Origin: Gammaproteobacteria bacterium | GTDB lineage: Bacteria > Pseudomonadota > Gammaproteobacteria > GCA-001735895 | Assembly: GCA_030595795.1 (NCBI GenBank) | Contig: JAUVCH010000013.1 | Span: forward strand, 1-53,932 | Direction of reading: 5' to 3' | Length of the DNA stretch: 53,932 nucleotides | Shown: in pieces, positions 1 to 9,204 of the stretch | Layout: the number at the start of each line of letters is the position of its first letter | How positions within the stretch are numbered: position 1 is the stretch's first letter | Made by a program: the position numbers and the translations under genes | The notes under the pieces: model-generated | What the model was told of the DNA's origin: nothing | The model's input: only the letters and a program-made list of their open reading frames with translations | The model's database searches: none

Positions 1-1
1 A

Positions 2-100
2 TTTCTGCTTTGCCAGAAACAATCATTTGCCCCAGAAGAGCTTGCTCTATTGTTGTTAAGTTCTGAAATTGTAGGCTCGGAAAAAACAGTTAACCAATGA
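2..100 (+). CDS. C-terminal tail of an unidentified protein (partial)
   Basis: An open frame enters from the left edge and ends at a TGA at 98-100, giving about 32 residues with a leucine-rich stretch (ELALLLLSSE). I do not recognise the family. The piece is too short to tell a real gene end from chance. If real, it lies upstream of the ParDE pair on the same strand. Confidence 0.25.
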   Translation, partial: FLLCQKQSFAPEELALLLLSSEIVGSEKTVNQ

Positions 101-148
101 AAATAGAAGCATGGCAGAAAAGCGGAATGTGGTATATTGCATCAATAG

Positions 149-163
149 TATGATATTGTCATA
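149..163. promoter_or_regulatory. Candidate ParD operator (inverted repeat)
   Basis: TATGA (149-153) and TCATA (159-163) form an inverted repeat with a 5-nt spacer, just upstream of the antitoxin gene. ParD-type antitoxins with an N-terminal ribbon-helix-helix commonly bind such a site and repress their own operon. The assignment rests on position and symmetry only. Confidence 0.3.
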
Positions 164-186
164 TGACCTTTTGGAGGCTGTTTTTT

Positions 187-432
187 ATGAGTACGACACG
201 AAAGACTATTACCGTCACCGATAAACAGGACAACTGGATTAAGGCTCAGATAGCTGCGGGTGAATTTACTAACGATAGTGAATATATCCGCGATCTGATA
301 CGTCGTGACCAGGCCGGCCAAGCCGATATAGAGGCAATTCGCGCCGCGCTCATCGAGGGCGAAAAAAGCGGAGACCCCCAGCTGTTTGATGGTGATTTAT
401 TCAAACAAGAAATGATTGCAAAACATGGCTGA
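187..432 (+). CDS. parD: ParD-family antitoxin (ribbon-helix-helix)
   Basis: An 81-residue CopG/ParD-type antitoxin. The N-terminus (STTRKTITVTDKQDNWIKAQ, then a predicted helix ending SEYIRDLIRRD) has the ribbon-helix-helix pattern for DNA binding. The C-terminal half should wrap the toxin. I chose the ATG at 187 rather than the in-frame ATG at 163 because TTGGAGG at about 170-176 sits 10 nt upstream, and 163 falls inside the candidate operator. The gene overlaps the toxin gene by 8 nt (ATGGCTGA), the usual antitoxin-first coupled arrangement. Confidence 0.85.
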   Translation: MSTTRKTITVTDKQDNWIKAQIAAGEFTNDSEYIRDLIRRDQAGQADIEAIRAALIEGEKSGDPQLFDGDLFKQEMIAKHG

Positions 433-715
433 ATATCGACTAGCACCGAAGGCTAGAGAAGATATGGAAGCCGTTTGGCTGTACTCATTGAAGCAATGGG
501 GAACGCAGCAAACAGAGCGATATATTGACGATCTGACGGGAGCTTTCAGATTTTTGGCCGAAAGCCCGAAGACGGGAACAGCTTACGAGAATATCCGCAC
601 TGGATACCGAAAATATCCTGTTATTCGCCATGTCATTTATTACCGTGAAACTGGTTATGGTGTGGAGGTCATGCGCGTTTTACATGAGCGTATGTTAGCC
701 AGGCGGCACTTTTGA
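425..715 (+). CDS. parE: ParE-family toxin
   Basis: A 96-residue RelE/ParE-fold toxin. Recognisable ParE features are the opening EYRLAPKAREDMEAVWLYS helix-rich start and the closing strand region with IRHVIYY and VEVMRVLHERM, a common signature of ParE toxins. Characterised ParE proteins poison DNA gyrase; that target is family knowledge and is not shown here. The start is the ATG at 425, overlapping the parD stop, not the TTG at 416. The gene looks complete. Confidence 0.85.
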   Translation: MAEYRLAPKAREDMEAVWLYSLKQWGTQQTERYIDDLTGAFRFLAESPKTGTAYENIRTGYRKYPVIRHVIYYRETGYGVEVMRVLHERMLARRHF

Positions 716-914
716 AAAATTCACACCCCTAGGTCTGACCGATTAACCCTCAATAAGTAAGCCTGATAACCTAAATAAGTTACCATGACCCCCCATAATG
801 TGGTTTTTTTGAAACAATATATGTAATTATAACCATGGACTGGGACCAATTACGAGAGCAGAATGACCGCTTTAATTTTTGAATTTTGGGTAGCCATTTT
901 TAGAGATTACAGAT

Positions 915-3428
915 ATGAAGGCAACTCGTTTCCTTACAATGCTTTGTGTTGTCATTGTCAGTTTAGTCGGCTGCGGTGGTGGCTCAGATAGTTCAAATCA
1001 ACTGACTTTGAGTATTGCCGACACCGATGTACTTGAAGGTGATTCTGCTACTACCGAATTCATGGTTCGAGTCGAGTTGAATGGGGTTGCCACCGAATCC
1101 GTATCATTTAATTATGTAACAGTCGATGGTGATGCAATATCCGGGCTCGATTATATTGCGCAAAATGCCAGTGCGACGATAGCCTCCGGTCAGTCTATTA
1201 CTAACTTATCGGTTCCAATTATCGGCGATACCAATGTCGAGTTGGATAAGTCATTTAAGATTAATCTCAATTCGATTACAAATGCTATCGCAGGCCAGAC
1301 TGCTGCCAACATCACGGTTCGTGATAACGATGAATCAATTGTTCCAGCTTTACTAAGCCGTCCACAAAACACTAACTGCGATATACCGGATCCACCGCCT
1401 GGCAGTATCAAACTTACCCAGGTTTTTACCGCATTATCATTTGATGCACCAATACTAATTTTACAGGCACCGGGCAATAATAACCGTTGGTATGTTGTCG
1501 AACAGGGTGGGCTCATCAAAACTTTTGTAACCGGAGATAGTGGCACTACTATTTTTGCCGATCTAACCGACCGTGCGGTTTTTAGCGGTGGACAGGACGA
1601 ACGTGGTTTGCTGGGCATGGCTTTCCACCCGAATTTTCAGACCAATGGCCAGGTTTTTCTTTCTTATGTGACTGTTATTGGTAGCCTGAGAACAATTGTT
1701 AGCCGCTATTTTAGCGCGGATAATGGTTTAACCCTGTCCAAACCGGCTTTCAGCACGGAAGATATCATCCTTGATGTATCGCAACCGGCGACTAATCACA
1801 ATGGTGGCAATATCATCTTTGGTGCCGATGGCTATTTGTACATTGGTCTCGGTGATGGCGGCGGTAGTAACGATACCTTTTTGAATGGCCAGGACACACA
1901 AACCTTGCTGGGCTCGATGTTGCGTATCGACGTCGATGGCAGTCCTGCATCGGGTAAAAATTATGCCATTCCGGCTGCCAATCCGTTTGTCGGTAATGCA
2001 CAGGCGCTCGATGAAATTTATGCCTATGGCCTGCGTAATCCCTGGCGCTGGAGCTTTGATCGGCAGACAGGTGATTTATACGTCGGCGATGTCGGTCAGA
2101 ATGCACTTGAAGAAATCGATATAGTTGAAGCTGGGCAACACTACGGCTGGGGCTGTTTTGAAGGTAACCAGAGCAATGCCGACTATGGCGGCAGTTGTAG
2201 CGGCATCGTCAATAATCCACCGATACACGAATACCCACGTAGTGACGGCACCACCGTGGTCGGTGGATATGTTTATCGTGGTAGTAATATCGATTTGGCC
2301 AGTTTTGTAGGTTCGTACTTATTTGCCGATTTTGGATTTGGTACCATCTGGCGCGTTGATCCGGGCGCCAGTAATGTCACGGCAAGCCTCGAAGTGTTGC
2401 TCAATACCGGACGACAAATTAGTTCCTTCGGTGAAGATAATCTCGGCGAGTTATATGTGTTGTCCTGGTCAGATGGTCAGATTTTCAGAATTGATTCCGC
2501 CACCACCAGTAGTTTTCCTAACCTGTTGTCACAAACCGGTTGTGTTGACCCGGCTAATCCATCGGTCACAGATGCCAGTATGATTCCTTATCGAATCAAT
2601 GCCGAGTTCTGGTCCGACGGGGCGATCAAAGAACGGTGGTTTGCCTTGCAGGACGGCACTCAAATAGGCATCGAAACCGATGGTAACTGGATCTTTCCAA
2701 TCGGTAGTGTCTTGCTCAAACATTTCTACCTGAATGATCAGCTGGTTGAAACGCGTTTACTGGTTCACCATCTGGATAATAGCTGGGGTGGTTATAGCTA
2801 TGAGTGGAACGACTCTGGAACCGATGCGACATTACGCCTCAGTGGGAAAAGTAAAACAATCGATGGGCAGGAATATATATATCCGTCTTCGTCACAATGT
2901 GCGGCCTGCCATACTAACGCAGCAGGCAATACACTGGGGCCCGAAACTGCACAGATGAACCGTAAGCAAAGTTATCCGGCAAATGGCAATGCGGTCGGTA
3001 ACCAAATAACTGCACTTGATAATATCGGCATGTTTATCAGTTCGCCCGGTAGTGTAGCGAGTCTGCCGAAACTTGATGATCCACACAACACCCTGGCAAG
3101 CGACAATAACCGCATTCGCGCATATTGGCATACCAACTGCGCCCAATGTCACCGAGCGGGTAACATAATTCAAAATGTTGATATAAATTTCCACTTTGAT
3201 ATCGACTGGAATAATATAAATATTTGTAATTATGCGCCAACTGCCGGTGACCTGAGTGTACCTGGTGCCCAGCGCCTAACGCCCGGCTCGGCAGCGGAAT
3301 CTCTGGTTTACCTGCGCATGTCTCGGCGCGACGGTGACGCCATGCCGCCGCTGGGCAGTACTCTGATAGATGACAAGGCAGCCGTGTTGCTCAAAAGCTG
3401 GATAGATAATCTAACTCAGTGCCCTTGA
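915..3428 (+). CDS. Lipoprotein: Calx-beta + PQQ glucose/sorbosone dehydrogenase-like + di-haem cytochrome domain
   Basis: An 837-residue exported protein. Residues 1-20 form a lipoprotein signal with lipobox LVGC (Cys20). Residues ~30-137 resemble a Calx-beta repeat ending in a TVRDND motif. Residues ~165-535 match the soluble PQQ sugar dehydrogenase propeller (RGLLGMAFHPNF, NHNGGNI, YIGLGDGGGSND, GLRNPWRWSF). The last ~290 residues match the family I know as TIGR03806 (SO2930-type di-haem cytochrome), with CAACH at 662-666 and CAQCH at 742-746. The likely role is membrane-anchored periplasmic oxidation of a sugar or alcohol with electrons passed to c-type haem; the substrate is unknown. It stands alone, with no PQQ biosynthesis genes nearby. 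Confidence 0.8.
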   Translation: MKATRFLTMLCVVIVSLVGCGGGSDSSNQLTLSIADTDVLEGDSATTEFMVRVELNGVATESVSFNYVTVDGDAISGLDYIAQNASATIASGQSITNLSVPIIGDTNVELDKSFKINLNSITNAIAGQTAANITVRDNDESIVPALLSRPQNTNCDIPDPPPGSIKLTQVFTALSFDAPILILQAPGNNNRWYVVEQGGLIKTFVTGDSGTTIFADLTDRAVFSGGQDERGLLGMAFHPNFQTNGQVFLSYVTVIGSLRTIVSRYFSADNGLTLSKPAFSTEDIILDVSQPATNHNGGNIIFGADGYLYIGLGDGGGSNDTFLNGQDTQTLLGSMLRIDVDGSPASGKNYAIPAANPFVGNAQALDEIYAYGLRNPWRWSFDRQTGDLYVGDVGQNALEEIDIVEAGQHYGWGCFEGNQSNADYGGSCSGIVNNPPIHEYPRSDGTTVVGGYVYRGSNIDLASFVGSYLFADFGFGTIWRVDPGASNVTASLEVLLNTGRQISSFGEDNLGELYVLSWSDGQIFRIDSATTSSFPNLLSQTGCVDPANPSVTDASMIPYRINAEFWSDGAIKERWFALQDGTQIGIETDGNWIFPIGSVLLKHFYLNDQLVETRLLVHHLDNSWGGYSYEWNDSGTDATLRLSGKSKTIDGQEYIYPSSSQCAACHTNAAGNTLGPETAQMNRKQSYPANGNAVGNQITALDNIGMFISSPGSVASLPKLDDPHNTLASDNNRIRAYWHTNCAQCHRAGNIIQNVDINFHFDIDWNNINICNYAPTAGDLSVPGAQRLTPGSAAESLVYLRMSRRDGDAMPPLGSTLIDDKAAVLLKSWIDNLTQCP

Positions 3429-3450
3429 TGCCTTTTGAGATGAAACCCAC

Positions 3451-4476
3451 CTAATCGACAATGGTATAAGGTAAATCGGTAATGAACTCAATTTTTTCGA
3501 CCATCGACCTGGAGACAATTATCTCCAGTTTTTCGTTCATAATTAGATAATCAATAATCCCCAGTGACTTAGCCAGTGAGCGGTGGTTATCCCAGCCATC
3601 GATCATGAGTGTTGTTGCGGCAACGTCGGCCAATACGGCGTTTTCGGCGAGCACGGTTGCGGAGCTAATCTGCTTCGAAGGTCTGCCAGTGCGTGGGTCG
3701 ATAATATGATGAACGATGTCGTCGCCCTTTTTGTAATAGCGCTGGTAATTTCCCGAAGTAAATAAATGCTGGTTGCCCTGTAATTCGAGGGTCGCTATCG
3801 CACCAGGCTTGAAAGGGTTTTGTACGCCGATTCGCCAGGGCTTGCCGAATCGATTACCAGCAACGAGTACGTCGCCGCCAGCGTTGATTAAAAAGTGTTC
3901 AAATCCTTCGGCTTTTAGAAAGTCCGCGACCAGTGACATGGCATATCCCTTGGCGATGCCGCCGAAGTCGAGCTTCAAATAGGGGTTACTGCTAGTGGCC
4001 TGTAAATCGTTGGCCTCGAGATCCAGCATGGTTGGCAAGTCTTGTTGAATCTCATCTATTAATGCGTCGTCAGACTGGTTGCTGCCGTGAAACCCATAGG
4101 CAGCTATAAGCTTACCGAGTGCCGGGTTGAATAATCCCTGCGATGAATGGTAATAGTTAATGCTTAGCTCGATTAGCTCTTGCAGTGAATCGGGTATGCG
4201 AACGGCTTGCGGCTGAGATAGCGCCTGATTAAAACGAGTTAAATCGCTTTCCTCCCAGGCATGCCAGTATTGGCGATAAAGTTCTAACTGATTCTCAACT
4301 GCAACAAAAGCTTTTTCGACTTTATCGGTATCGCGGTGGATGATCGATACATCGATAACGGTGCCAAACTGCAAAATCCGCTGCTCTAAAAGCTGCGGTT
4401 TAGTTTCGCAGCCGTTCAGGAGTAGAGCGCTGTACAGCAGTAAGCCGGTCAGGCAGAGATGCGCTGTTCGATGCAA
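3451..4476 (-). CDS. apbE: ApbE-family FAD:protein FMN transferase (lipoprotein)
   Basis: A 341-residue protein with a lipoprotein signal (LLNGC, Cys23) and the ApbE core: QFGTVIDVSI near the N-terminus, DFGGIAKGYAM (~residue 170), INAGGDVLVAG and the nucleotide/metal motif HHIIDPRTGRPS. ApbE proteins attach FMN covalently to Thr/Ser of partner flavoproteins such as Nqr and Rnf subunits in the periplasm. No partner flavoprotein is seen in this window. The start overlaps the end of gshB by 28 nt, so the two are probably co-transcribed and translationally coupled. Confidence 0.9.
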   Translation of the reverse strand: MHRTAHLCLTGLLLYSALLLNGCETKPQLLEQRILQFGTVIDVSIIHRDTDKVEKAFVAVENQLELYRQYWHAWEESDLTRFNQALSQPQAVRIPDSLQELIELSINYYHSSQGLFNPALGKLIAAYGFHGSNQSDDALIDEIQQDLPTMLDLEANDLQATSSNPYLKLDFGGIAKGYAMSLVADFLKAEGFEHFLINAGGDVLVAGNRFGKPWRIGVQNPFKPGAIATLELQGNQHLFTSGNYQRYYKKGDDIVHHIIDPRTGRPSKQISSATVLAENAVLADVAATTLMIDGWDNHRSLAKSLGIIDYLIMNEKLEIIVSRSMVEKIEFITDLPYTIVD

Positions 4477-5402
4477 TTGAATAAATCGGCGGCGATGTTG
4501 AGATTGAATTCGTTATCAAGTTCGCGAATGCAGGTGGGGCTAGTGACATTAATTTCGGTGATGTAATCGCCAATGACGTCGATACCGACGAAAATCAAAC
4601 CTCGTTTGCGCAGCTCATCGCCGACCTGTTCGCACAACCAGCGATCACGGTCGCTCAATGGCTGGCCTCGCGTGCTGGCGCCAGCGGCAATATTGCCCCT
4701 GTTTTCACCTTCTGCGGGTACCCGAGCCAGTGCATAGGGCACGGGCACACCATCGATTAGTAATATGCGTTTGTCGCCTTCAGTGATTTCGGGTATATAG
4801 CGCTGGATCATGGTTTGTGATCGGCCTGAATGGGTTACAGTCTCGAGGATAACATTGGTGTTACTGTCTCCACTCTGCACGCGGAATATCGATTGGCCGC
4901 CCATGCCATCGAGGGGCTTAACAATGCAGTCCCGGTGTTCCTCGATAAATTCGATCAACAAATCAGGGTCACGGGCGACACGAGTTTCTACGCAACATTG
5001 AGGGAAAAACCGGGTGAACAGCTTTTCGTTGCAGTCGCGAAGGCTGGCTGGTTTGTTGACTAGCAAAACGCCTTTCTCTTCGGCCTGTTCGAGTAAATAA
5101 GTACAATATATATACTCCAGGTCAAAGGGGGGGTCTTTTCGCATGAGGATGACATCGAGTTCGTCCAGACGACAGCGGCCCGAATCTATAACCTTGAACC
5201 AGTGTTGATTGTTATCCGCTAGTTTGAGCTGCTGATAGCGAGCCTGACTGACACTTTTATCCATGTATATATCATTGATTTTGATATAATAAATCTGCCA
5301 GTCTCGGCGTTGTGCTTCAAGCATCATGGCAAAACTGGAGTCCTTCCAGGGTTTGATGGACTCGATGGGATCCATAATAATGCCGAGTTTCAGTTTATTC
5401 AC
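4449..5402 (-). CDS. gshB: Glutathione synthetase
   Basis: A 317-residue ATP-grasp enzyme joining gamma-glutamylcysteine and glycine to make glutathione in the cytoplasm. The characteristic N-terminus (LGIIMDPIESIKPWKDSSFA), the glycine-rich loop GMGGQSIFRV, the PEITEGDKRILLIDG segment and the C-terminal metal/substrate stretch GDYITEINVTSPTCIRELD are all present. Length is normal. Its position beside the divergent pilG cluster is the same neighbourhood as in Pseudomonas aeruginosa (gshB-pilG). Confidence 0.95.
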   Translation of the reverse strand: MNKLKLGIIMDPIESIKPWKDSSFAMMLEAQRRDWQIYYIKINDIYMDKSVSQARYQQLKLADNNQHWFKVIDSGRCRLDELDVILMRKDPPFDLEYIYCTYLLEQAEEKGVLLVNKPASLRDCNEKLFTRFFPQCCVETRVARDPDLLIEFIEEHRDCIVKPLDGMGGQSIFRVQSGDSNTNVILETVTHSGRSQTMIQRYIPEITEGDKRILLIDGVPVPYALARVPAEGENRGNIAAGASTRGQPLSDRDRWLCEQVGDELRKRGLIFVGIDVIGDYITEINVTSPTCIRELDNEFNLNIAADLFNCIEQRISA

Positions 5403-5712
5403 TAATTCATGTGTTATGTGGGTTTTCGAGGGGTGGGAGTTTACTGAATTTCAGCCATTAAGCACATTAAATTATGTCGGGGAAAAGTATCGAACGGATC
5501 TCGGGTGATTGTCAAAAACTGTGCTATAAAGAGTTATCTGGCTGCTCGAAAGGATTCCTTTTAATTTGTCCGAGCGAGGGTTTTAATCTGTATTTTTATT
5601 ATAGAATCTACATCAGTTAGTTTAAATAAATTACTGGTTTTACATGAGAAAATCCATATAATCTAGCAATTATCGAGTTGAGCGGGCCCAACTAACAATC
5701 CTCGGGGGATAT
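5403..5712. other. Divergent intergenic region gshB / pilG
   Basis: About 310 bp without a gene between divergent gshB and pilG. It should hold promoters for both directions. Apart from a TATAAT box at 5657-5662 I see no strong element. It is AT-rich, with no convincing reading frame, tRNA or repeat. Confidence 0.5.
5631..5662 (+). promoter_or_regulatory. Possible pilG operon promoter
   Basis: A perfect -10 hexamer TATAAT lies at 5657-5662, about 50 nt before the pilG GTG. The matching -35 region is weak (CTGGTT at 5634-5639 with a 17-nt spacer), so an activator or another promoter may be used. Confidence 0.3.
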
Positions 5713-6132
5713 GTGAACGACGAGTCTTTGCAGGCAGAAGATGCTTCTGATCTGAGCACCTTAAATGTCAAGGTGATGGTAATCGATGATAGTAAAACTA
5801 TTCGACGAAGTGCAGAAACTTTGTTGAAGAAAGTTGGCTGTGACGTGGTTACTGCGATTGACGGATTTGAGGCTCTGGCGAAAATTACAGTGCATAAGCC
5901 CGACATTATTTTTGTCGACATCATGATGCCGCGTCTGGATGGTTACCAAACCTGCGCGTTGATAAAAAATAATCAAAACTTTAAAGGTACTCCTGTGATT
6001 ATGTTGTCGAGCAAGGACAGCATCTTTGATCGAGCCAGAGGCCGTATCGTTGGGTCAGAAGAATATTTGACCAAGCCGTTCTCCAAAGAAGATTTAATTC
6101 AGGCTATTACTGCGCATGTCGGACAGTCGTAA
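5713..6132 (+). CDS. pilG: Twitching-motility response regulator PilG
   Basis: A 139-residue single-domain CheY-like receiver. The acidic pair D25-D26 (VIDDSKTIRR), phospho-acceptor D69 (FVDIMMPRLDG) and the Lys of LTKPF form the receiver active site. Relative to CheY it has an N-terminal extension of about 18 residues, as in PilG. In the Pil-Chp system PilG accepts phosphate from ChpA and promotes type IV pilus extension and cAMP signalling. It starts at GTG 5713 after a CTCGGGGG ribosome site; the ATG two bases earlier is out of frame. First gene of the pilus chemosensory operon. Confidence 0.92.
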   Translation: MNDESLQAEDASDLSTLNVKVMVIDDSKTIRRSAETLLKKVGCDVVTAIDGFEALAKITVHKPDIIFVDIMMPRLDGYQTCALIKNNQNFKGTPVIMLSSKDSIFDRARGRIVGSEEYLTKPFSKEDLIQAITAHVGQS

Positions 6133-6171
6133 GTAGTTCCCATCTAAATTAAATAAGAGGTAAATCAATCA

Positions 6172-6537
6172 ATGCTGCATGTCCTGATAATCGATGACTC
6201 ACCCACAGAAGTTCATGTGTTTAAGGCAATTCTAGAAAGAAATAAAATCGAGGTATCGGTTGCTACTAATGGCGAAGAGGGAATCGAGAAGGCCATCGAA
6301 ATTAATCCCGATCTTATTTTAATGGATGTGGTAATGCCCGGGAAGAATGGTTTTCAGGCAACGCGGGATTTAAGTCGTAATCCTAAGACTTCCGATATCC
6401 CGGTTATTATTATCACTACCAAGGATCAGGAAACCGATAAGATTTGGGGAATGCGCCAGGGAGCCAAAGACTACATTGTGAAACCGGCGAACGAACAAGA
6501 TTTGATCGATCGAATTCATCAGGCGATTGAAGCTTAG
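6172..6537 (+). CDS. pilH: Twitching-motility response regulator PilH
   Basis: A 121-residue CheY-like receiver with acidic pair D8-D9 (IIDDSPTE), phospho-acceptor D52 (LMDVVMPGKNG), TTKDQ and IVKPANEQDL. PilH is the second receiver of Pil-Chp and is usually regarded as the phosphate sink or antagonist of PilG. It lies 39 nt after pilG with ribosome site AAGAGG upstream, and 3 nt before pilI. Confidence 0.92.
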   Translation: MLHVLIIDDSPTEVHVFKAILERNKIEVSVATNGEEGIEKAIEINPDLILMDVVMPGKNGFQATRDLSRNPKTSDIPVIIITTKDQETDKIWGMRQGAKDYIVKPANEQDLIDRIHQAIEA

Positions 6538-6540
6538 CCT

Positions 6541-7074
6541 ATGGCTATCACCTCGCCATTTGATTTATTGCAGTCTCTAGATCAGCGTTGTCGTCAAAAC
6601 GCTTCTGGCCTGCCGGTTAGTTCATCCATAGTTGAAGACTGGGTCGGTATTGGATTCCAGATTGATGGCATCCCATTGTTGGCAAAAATGGACGATGTGA
6701 GCGAAATATTACCTCCACCGGAAACTATTCGGGTACCCGGGGTTAAGCATTGGGTAAAAGGTTTAGCAAATGTTCGTGGCAGCTTAATGCCGGTACTTGA
6801 TATGAATTTGTTTCTAAATGACAAAGACACCAGCAGGCAAAAGGAAAATCGAATTTTGATTATAGATACACTCGGTGTCGCGGCGGGATTGCTAGTAGAG
6901 GAAGTTTACGGTTTGCGACGATTTAAGCACGCAGAACATCGAGACGAAACCCCCACCGATGTGGGTGCAGTAGGTCAATATTTGGGCGGTGTATTTGTCG
7001 ATCAGATGCGACGCTGGAATGTATTTAGAATGGATAAACTGGTCAAAAACGAACAGTTTATTCGTGTTGTATAA
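6541..7074 (+). CDS. pilI: CheW-like coupling protein PilI
   Basis: A 177-residue CheW-domain protein. GIPLLAKMDDVSEILPPPE, VPGVKHWVKGLANVRGSLMP and VYGLRRFKHAE are typical CheW/PilI segments. It should couple the receptor PilJ to the histidine kinase ChpA. It starts 3 nt after the pilH stop, so translation is probably coupled. Confidence 0.92.
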   Translation: MAITSPFDLLQSLDQRCRQNASGLPVSSSIVEDWVGIGFQIDGIPLLAKMDDVSEILPPPETIRVPGVKHWVKGLANVRGSLMPVLDMNLFLNDKDTSRQKENRILIIDTLGVAAGLLVEEVYGLRRFKHAEHRDETPTDVGAVGQYLGGVFVDQMRRWNVFRMDKLVKNEQFIRVV

Positions 7075-7104
7075 GCAGCCTGTGATGTAGGTAATGAGGA
7101 GCCA

Positions 7105-9183
7105 ATGGCACTGTTAGATAAAATCAAGAATCTGCTTCCCGGGGGTGCTAATGCCAGACCGGGGCTAAGTTCGCAGACGGATAAATCGGTAAATAAGCGA
7201 GTCGTCATGATTGGCGTGCTTCTGGTTGTGTCGATTATAATTATGGCAGTTTTGTTTGTTGCCGCCTCGTGGTTGTCCAGGCCTAATGCTTTCTATGTCA
7301 AGCTCATTGCCGAGCAACAAGTGGTTTCTCAGCAAATCGCAGTGAATGCGATAGAGGCTTTGAGAGCAGGTAAGGGTTCTTTCGATGAGCTTGTCACTAA
7401 TCGGGCTCGATTTCTAAATACTTTGCGAATTTTCGAATCTGGTGATGAGACCCTGGGTATCTCGCATTTGTCAGGAGTTTTTGACGAGGAGCATGAAAAG
7501 TTGCATGGTATCGAGGAGATTTTCGATGGGCATGTTGGAAATCTTGTCGGGAGTCGGGAGTCTGTTGAGAATGTCAAAAAGCAGGTAAACCTGATTAATG
7601 AGTCTATTCCCAAACTGGTCACTCTCGTCAGGAGTATCATAAATGAACAATTAATAGCCGAAGCGCCCAGCAAAAATCTTATTCTGGCGGGGCGGCAAAT
7701 AGCTTTATTAAATAGTGTGGAAAGCAGTGCCCATCGAGTGATGACAGATGGAGAGTTAATTGAAACGGCTGCTGAGCAGCTGACGTCGGATATTAAAAAT
7801 ATTGATCGTAATTTGACAGCAATGTCGAAAGGGAGTGCGTCCCTGGGGGTTAAGCGCTTTATAGGCGGTAATGTCGTTGGTGAATTAACTAAATTTGCCC
7901 GGATATACCGCGATGTAAGAAAGAATGTCGACAAAGTGATTAGTTCTGTTACCGAACTCATCAAAGCTCAAGAGGCGGTAGTTGGCATTAAATCGGTTAG
8001 CCCACAGGTACTGGCCCTTGCTGACGATTTATCCAGAAAAATTGAGGCTGAAGATGAAAAGCTGCAGTTGCTGTCGTTGGCTGGTTACGGATTTGGTGTG
8101 ATATCCCTGGCGTTACTGATAACGATGGTCATGATGGTAGTCAACGAATCCCGCGCCCGACTGGCTGAATCGCAGGATCAGAACGAAAGAAATCAACGTG
8201 CGATTTTACGCTTACTCGATGAAATGACCAATCTTGCAGATGGTGATCTCTCGACTCATACGACGGTAACAGAAGATATTACTGGCGCTATAGCTGATTC
8301 GGTAAATTATTCCATTGATGCGTTGCGTGACCTGGTTGGCACGATTAATAAAACCTCGGTGCAGGTGAGTAGTGCAGTACAAAGATCCCAGGGAGCAACG
8401 GGTCAACTGGCAGAAGCGAGTAATTCGCAAACACGGGAGATAACCAGAGCCAGTGAAACCATTACTGCAATTTCACAATCTATGTCGAATGTATCCGAAA
8501 AGGCGGCGGACTCTGCCGAAGTTGCCAGAAAGTCGGTAAGCATTGCTCACAAAGGCGGTGAAACCGTACGGCAGACAATTGCAGGTATGGAAACTATTCG
8601 CGAGCAAATACAGGAAACCTCGAAGCGAATTAAACGCCTGGGTGAAAGTTCGCAGGAAATTGGTGATATCGTCAATCTAATCACAGAAATTTCTGATCAA
8701 ACCAATATCCTCGCGCTAAATGCTGCGATACAGGCTTCGATGGCTGGTGAAGCGGGTCGAGGTTTCGCGGTGGTAGCCGACGAGGTTCAACGACTCGCAG
8801 AGCGTACTGGTGACGCTACCAAACAGATCGAAGCATTGGTAAAAACGATTCAGGCCGACACGAACGAAGCCTCGGTTTCAATGGAGCAAAGTACCGCGAA
8901 CGTGGTAAAGGGAGCCAAGCTTACCGAGAATGCAGGCGGTGCTCTTGATCGAATAGAGCAAGTCTCGATGAACCTTGCGCAACGTATTCTTGAAATTTCC
9001 GATGCGACCAAAATGCAGGCGGACGAGAGTGTCAAAATCACACGAACCATGGATGCTATCCAGAACGTCACTCAAAAAACAGCGGATGGTACCACTCAGG
9101 CTTCAAAGTCAATTGGTGAATTAACGCATATGGTTCAGGCGATGCAGAATTCGGTGGCGGGCTTTAAGCTGCCAGGCGTATAG
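7105..9183 (+). CDS. pilJ: Methyl-accepting chemotaxis protein PilJ
   Basis: A 692-residue transducer. One membrane helix lies at ~32-57 and a second at ~325-348; between them is a large periplasmic helical sensor (PilJ type). A HAMP-like region and a long coiled-coil signalling domain follow, with the conserved hairpin tip around residues 525-560 ([20 protein letters not shown] and the [15 protein letters not shown] motif). In Pil-Chp it senses surface contact through pilin. The Ala-Ser-Met tip variant ([15 protein letters not shown]) is the PilJ form. Ribosome site GAGGAG lies 5-10 nt before the ATG. Confidence 0.92.
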   Translation: MALLDKIKNLLPGGANARPGLSSQTDKSVNKRVVMIGVLLVVSIIIMAVLFVAASWLSRPNAFYVKLIAEQQVVSQQIAVNAIEALRAGKGSFDELVTNRARFLNTLRIFESGDETLGISHLSGVFDEEHEKLHGIEEIFDGHVGNLVGSRESVENVKKQVNLINESIPKLVTLVRSIINEQLIAEAPSKNLILAGRQIALLNSVESSAHRVMTDGELIETAAEQLTSDIKNIDRNLTAMSKGSASLGVKRFIGGNVVGELTKFARIYRDVRKNVDKVISSVTELIKAQEAVVGIKSVSPQVLALADDLSRKIEAEDEKLQLLSLAGYGFGVISLALLITMVMMVVNESRARLAESQDQNERNQRAILRLLDEMTNLADGDLSTHTTVTEDITGAIADSVNYSIDALRDLVGTINKTSVQVSSAVQRSQGATGQLAEASNSQTREITRASETITAISQSMSNVSEKAADSAEVARKSVSIAHKGGETVRQTIAGMETIREQIQETSKRIKRLGESSQEIGDIVNLITEISDQTNILALNAAIQASMAGEAGRGFAVVADEVQRLAERTGDATKQIEALVKTIQADTNEASVSMEQSTANVVKGAKLTENAGGALDRIEQVSMNLAQRILEISDATKMQADESVKITRTMDAIQNVTQKTADGTTQASKSIGELTHMVQAMQNSVAGFKLPGV

Positions 9184-9204
9184 GCGGATCAAAATCGGAA
9201 TTTA

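Noticed and set aside
7329..7964. 211-codon antisense frame within pilJ
   Set aside because: Ser/Leu-rich shadow of a coding strand; the plus-strand PilJ is clearly real.
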